DNA of 64,000 nucleotides from Verrucomicrobiota bacterium (GTDB taxonomy: Bacteria; Verrucomicrobiota; Verrucomicrobiia; Opitutales; Opitutaceae). The notes beneath the pieces were generated by a model. It saw nothing but the letters and a program-made list of their open reading frames with translations. It searched no databases and was not told the DNA's origin. The position numbers and the translations under genes were made by a program. Of this stretch, positions 61,835 through 64,000 are shown one piece after another (the first letter of the stretch is position 1; the number at the start of each line of letters is the position of its first letter). Where the stretch lies: contig JAFAAS010000051.1 in NCBI GenBank assembly GCA_023426435.1, positions 7,317 through 71,316 on the forward strand. The letters run 5' to 3'.

Positions 61835-63007
61835 TTACTTGATCGCGGCACGCAATTCGGCCGCCTTGTTGGTCTTTTCCCACGGGAGCCCGGCCTTGCC
61901 GAAATGCCCGTAGTTCGTCGTCTGCCGGTAAATCGGCCGCAGCAGATTGAGCTGCGCCACGATGTCCGCCGGCTTGAAGCTGAAAACGTTCTGCACGGCC
62001 GCCGTGATCTGCTCGTCCGACACGCCGGTCTTCGCCGTGCCAAACGTGTCCACGCGCACCGACACCGGCTGCGGATGCCCGATCGCGTAGGCGAATTGGA
62101 TTTCCGCGTGCGACGCGAGCCCCGCCGCCACGATGTTCTTCGCCACCCAGCGCCCCATGTATGCCGCCGAGCGATCGACCTTCGAAGGATCCTTGCCCGA
62201 GAACGCGCCGCCGCCGTGACGCCCCCAGCCGCCGTAAGTATCCACAATGATCTTACGCCCGGTCAGACCCGAATCGCCCTGCGGCCCGCCCACCACGAAA
62301 CGGCCCGTCGGGTTGATCAAATACTCCGTCTTCTTGTTCAGCATCGAGGCCGGGATCACTTTCTTGATCACTTTTTCGATGAGGAACTTCTCGATCTTCG
62401 CATGCTCCACGTCCGCCGTGTGCTGCGTCGAAATCACGACGTTCACCACCTCGACCGGCTTGTCGTTCTCATAACGAATCGACACCTGCGACTTCGCGTC
62501 CGGCCGCAGCCAGTTCGCCGCGCCGCTCTTGCGGATCTTCGTCAGCTCACGACCCAAACGATGCGCGAAAATGATCGGCGTCGGCATCAACTCCGGCGTC
62601 TCGCTGCACGCATACCCAAACATGATGCCCTGATCGCCCGCGCCCTGCTCCGCCGTCTTCTTCCCCTTCGCCTTCTTGGCATCGACGCCTTGCGCAATGT
62701 CCGGCGACTGGCGCGTCAGGTAATTGTTGATGAACACCTGATCAGCGTGAAACACGTCGTCGTTATTCACATAACCGATGTCGCGAATCGCCGCGCGCAC
62801 GATCGCTTCATAATTCAACTTCGCGTTCGTCGTGATTTCCCCGGCGAGAATCACCATGTTCGATTTCACCATGGTCTCGCACGCCACACGGCTGAACCGA
62901 TCCTGCGCGAGACAGGCGTCGAGCACGCTGTCGGAAATCAGGTCGGCAACCTTGTCCGGATGGCCTTCGCCCACGGATTCGGAGGAAAAAACGAATGAGT
63001 TCGCCAT
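61835..63007 (-). CDS. metK: S-adenosylmethionine synthetase
   Basis: A 390-residue enzyme making SAM from ATP and methionine. Motifs [40 protein letters not shown], and the P-loop-like [20 protein letters not shown] are intact. A longer upstream start would add 13 residues, and ATG 63007 (MANSFVF) fits the family. The mRNA reads CCTCCTTATG at the start, with no Shine-Dalgarno. ahcY follows after 20 bp. Confidence 0.98.
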   Translation of the reverse strand: MANSFVFSSESVGEGHPDKVADLISDSVLDACLAQDRFSRVACETMVKSNMVILAGEITTNAKLNYEAIVRAAIRDIGYVNNDDVFHADQVFINNYLTRQSPDIAQGVDAKKAKGKKTAEQGAGDQGIMFGYACSETPELMPTPIIFAHRLGRELTKIRKSGAANWLRPDAKSQVSIRYENDKPVEVVNVVISTQHTADVEHAKIEKFLIEKVIKKVIPASMLNKKTEYLINPTGRFVVGGPQGDSGLTGRKIIVDTYGGWGRHGGGAFSGKDPSKVDRSAAYMGRWVAKNIVAAGLASHAEIQFAYAIGHPQPVSVRVDTFGTAKTGVSDEQITAAVQNVFSFKPADIVAQLNLLRPIYRQTTNYGHFGKAGLPWEKTNKAAELRAAIK

Positions 63008-63209
63008 AAGGAGGGCCGCGACATCAACACGCCCCGCCAACCCCATGCAAGTGCAATATCAACGTATTCCTATTTCGTGATGTAATTCTGATACTCCGCC
63101 TCGATTCCCGCTCTCACTGCCCGCCGTTTCGCAGCAACTGCGCCCTTGCCTGCTCCCCCGCCCATCCCAAATCTCCGCGCACTTTCCCGTGTCGACGACC
63201 CCGTCCCCG
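63008..63209. other. divergent leader region of metK and the kinase gene
   Basis: A 202-bp gap. I looked for SAM/SAH riboswitch features on the metK strand and saw none I could support. On the metK strand the last bases before ATG are GGCCCTCCTT. No promoter can be assigned with confidence. Confidence 0.4.
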
Positions 63210-64000
63210 ATGGAGCAGCCCCCCACCTCCGGACCCGACCTCACCGGCCGCCGGATCCTGATCGTCGACGACGATCGGCTCAACATCCGCATCCTCAGCG
63301 GCATCCTCAAAAAACAGGGCTACGTCCTGGCCGACGCCGACTCCGGCGAACGCGCCCTCGAAGTTTACCCCGAGTTCAACCCCAATCTCGTCCTCCTCGA
63401 CGTGATGATGCCCGGGATCAACGGCTTCGAAACCTGCCGCGCGCTCAAACAACACTACGGCGACAACTGCGCCCCCATCGTTTTCATCACCGCCAAAAAC
63501 GAATCCGAAGACGTCATCGAAGGCCTCTCCGCCGGCGGAGTCGATTACCTGCCGAAACCATTTCAAACCCGCGAAGTCGTCGCGCGCATCCGCACGCATC
63601 TGCACAGCCAGCTCCTCACCGAACAGCAAAAGCTGCTCGTCGATCAGCTCAGCAAAGCCAACGCCGCCAAAAATCGCTTCCTCGGCATGGCCGCGCACGA
63701 TCTGCGCAATCCCCTCGCCTCGATCCGCGGCCTCGCCGAATTCCTCCGCGACGGCGTCGTCGGCGAGCTCACCCCCGACCAGCTCGATCTCATCAATACC
63801 ATTCACGCCGCCAGCCAGTCGATGCTCACCATGGTCAACGAGCTCCTTGACGTGGCCACCATCGAAGCCGGCGAGCTCAAGCTCACCACCGAACGCCACA
63901 ACCTCGCCGAACTCATCGAAAAATCCGTTTACCTCGCCAACATCGACGCCGCAAAAAAGAACACCCACATCGCCTTCCCCCCGCCTTCTCGCTCGTGCGA
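63210..64000 (+). CDS. REC-histidine kinase, 3' end beyond the window
   Basis: A frame starting at ATG 63210 that runs off the right edge (263 complete residues visible). Residues 14-132 are a receiver domain (Asp64 in VLLDVMMPG, Lys116 in LPKPF). A short helix leads into HisKA with His163 in AAHDLRNPLASIRGLAEFL. The ATP-binding domain would follow beyond the window. This REC-first kinase layout is typical of phosphorelay-linked cytoplasmic sensors. Confidence 0.92.
   Translation, partial: MEQPPTSGPDLTGRRILIVDDDRLNIRILSGILKKQGYVLADADSGERALEVYPEFNPNLVLLDVMMPGINGFETCRALKQHYGDNCAPIVFITAKNESEDVIEGLSAGGVDYLPKPFQTREVVARIRTHLHSQLLTEQQKLLVDQLSKANAAKNRFLGMAAHDLRNPLASIRGLAEFLRDGVVGELTPDQLDLINTIHAASQSMLTMVNELLDVATIEAGELKLTTERHNLAELIEKSVYLANIDAAKKNTHIAFPPPSRSC

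Noticed and set aside
63008..63200. SAM or SAH riboswitch before metK
   Set aside because: The leader has no recognisable conserved core or pseudoknot pattern of known SAM/SAH classes by eye.

Overview
The window is GC-rich (mostly G/C-ending codons, long shadow ORFs) and comes from a Gram-negative, diderm, menaquinone-using bacterium. Two TonB-dependent receptors, a TonB protein, ExbB/ExbD, LptD, a DPQPYY-type receptor plug, an OpcA next to zwf, a GAF-fused PilB ATPase and dense short intergenic repeats together suggest Verrucomicrobiota, probably an Opitutaceae relative. That assignment is inference; there is no rRNA gene here to test it.

Layout. 0-12 kb: end of an Hpt-containing protein, a NarL-type regulator, a large TonB receptor, an SDR, exbB-exbD, opcA-zwf, yraN and divergent GAF-pilB. 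12-14.4 kb: a secreted S9 peptidase. 14.5-28.2 kb: the accessory block. On the plus strand it has a SLOG-domain protein with a multi-TM tail and a CapV-like patatin phospholipase. Convergent to these is a minus-strand run of a DUF4062-TM-TPR protein, a lipoprotein, an MlaE-like permease, an MlaF-like pseudo-ATPase that has lost its catalytic motifs, an MlaD/MCE protein and a TIR-TM-WD40-like protein. 28.3-34.3 kb: coaB, yfiR-TonB receptor, rdgB, ribD and an MBL hydrolase. 34.5-49 kb: leuB, two hybrid kinases, alaS, an ADOP-type permease, an MFS transporter, an outer-membrane protein, a Gre-like factor and tonB. 49-64 kb: glgB, lptD, an RsmB-like methylase, scpA, trxA, menA, acylphosphatase, tRNA-Ser(GCT), the metK-ahcY pair of the SAM cycle, and the start of a REC-histidine kinase.

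The most interesting part is the 14.5-28.2 kb block. It puts TIR and DUF4062 signalling modules, a SLOG ligand-binding module on a membrane protein, and a phospholipase around an MCE lipid-transport core whose ATPase subunit looks dead. A membrane-directed immune or stress system is a plausible reading, but an inferred one.

The second theme is repeats. There are inverted arrays of heptanucleotide repeats next to stop codons, heptad tracts inside alaS, three families of GC hairpins close to stop codons (one copy inside a reading frame), decamer arrays, and an 11-bp-arm palindrome (AGTGTCACCTA/TAGGTGACACT) upstream of leuB (twice) and lptD, with a looser version before scpA.
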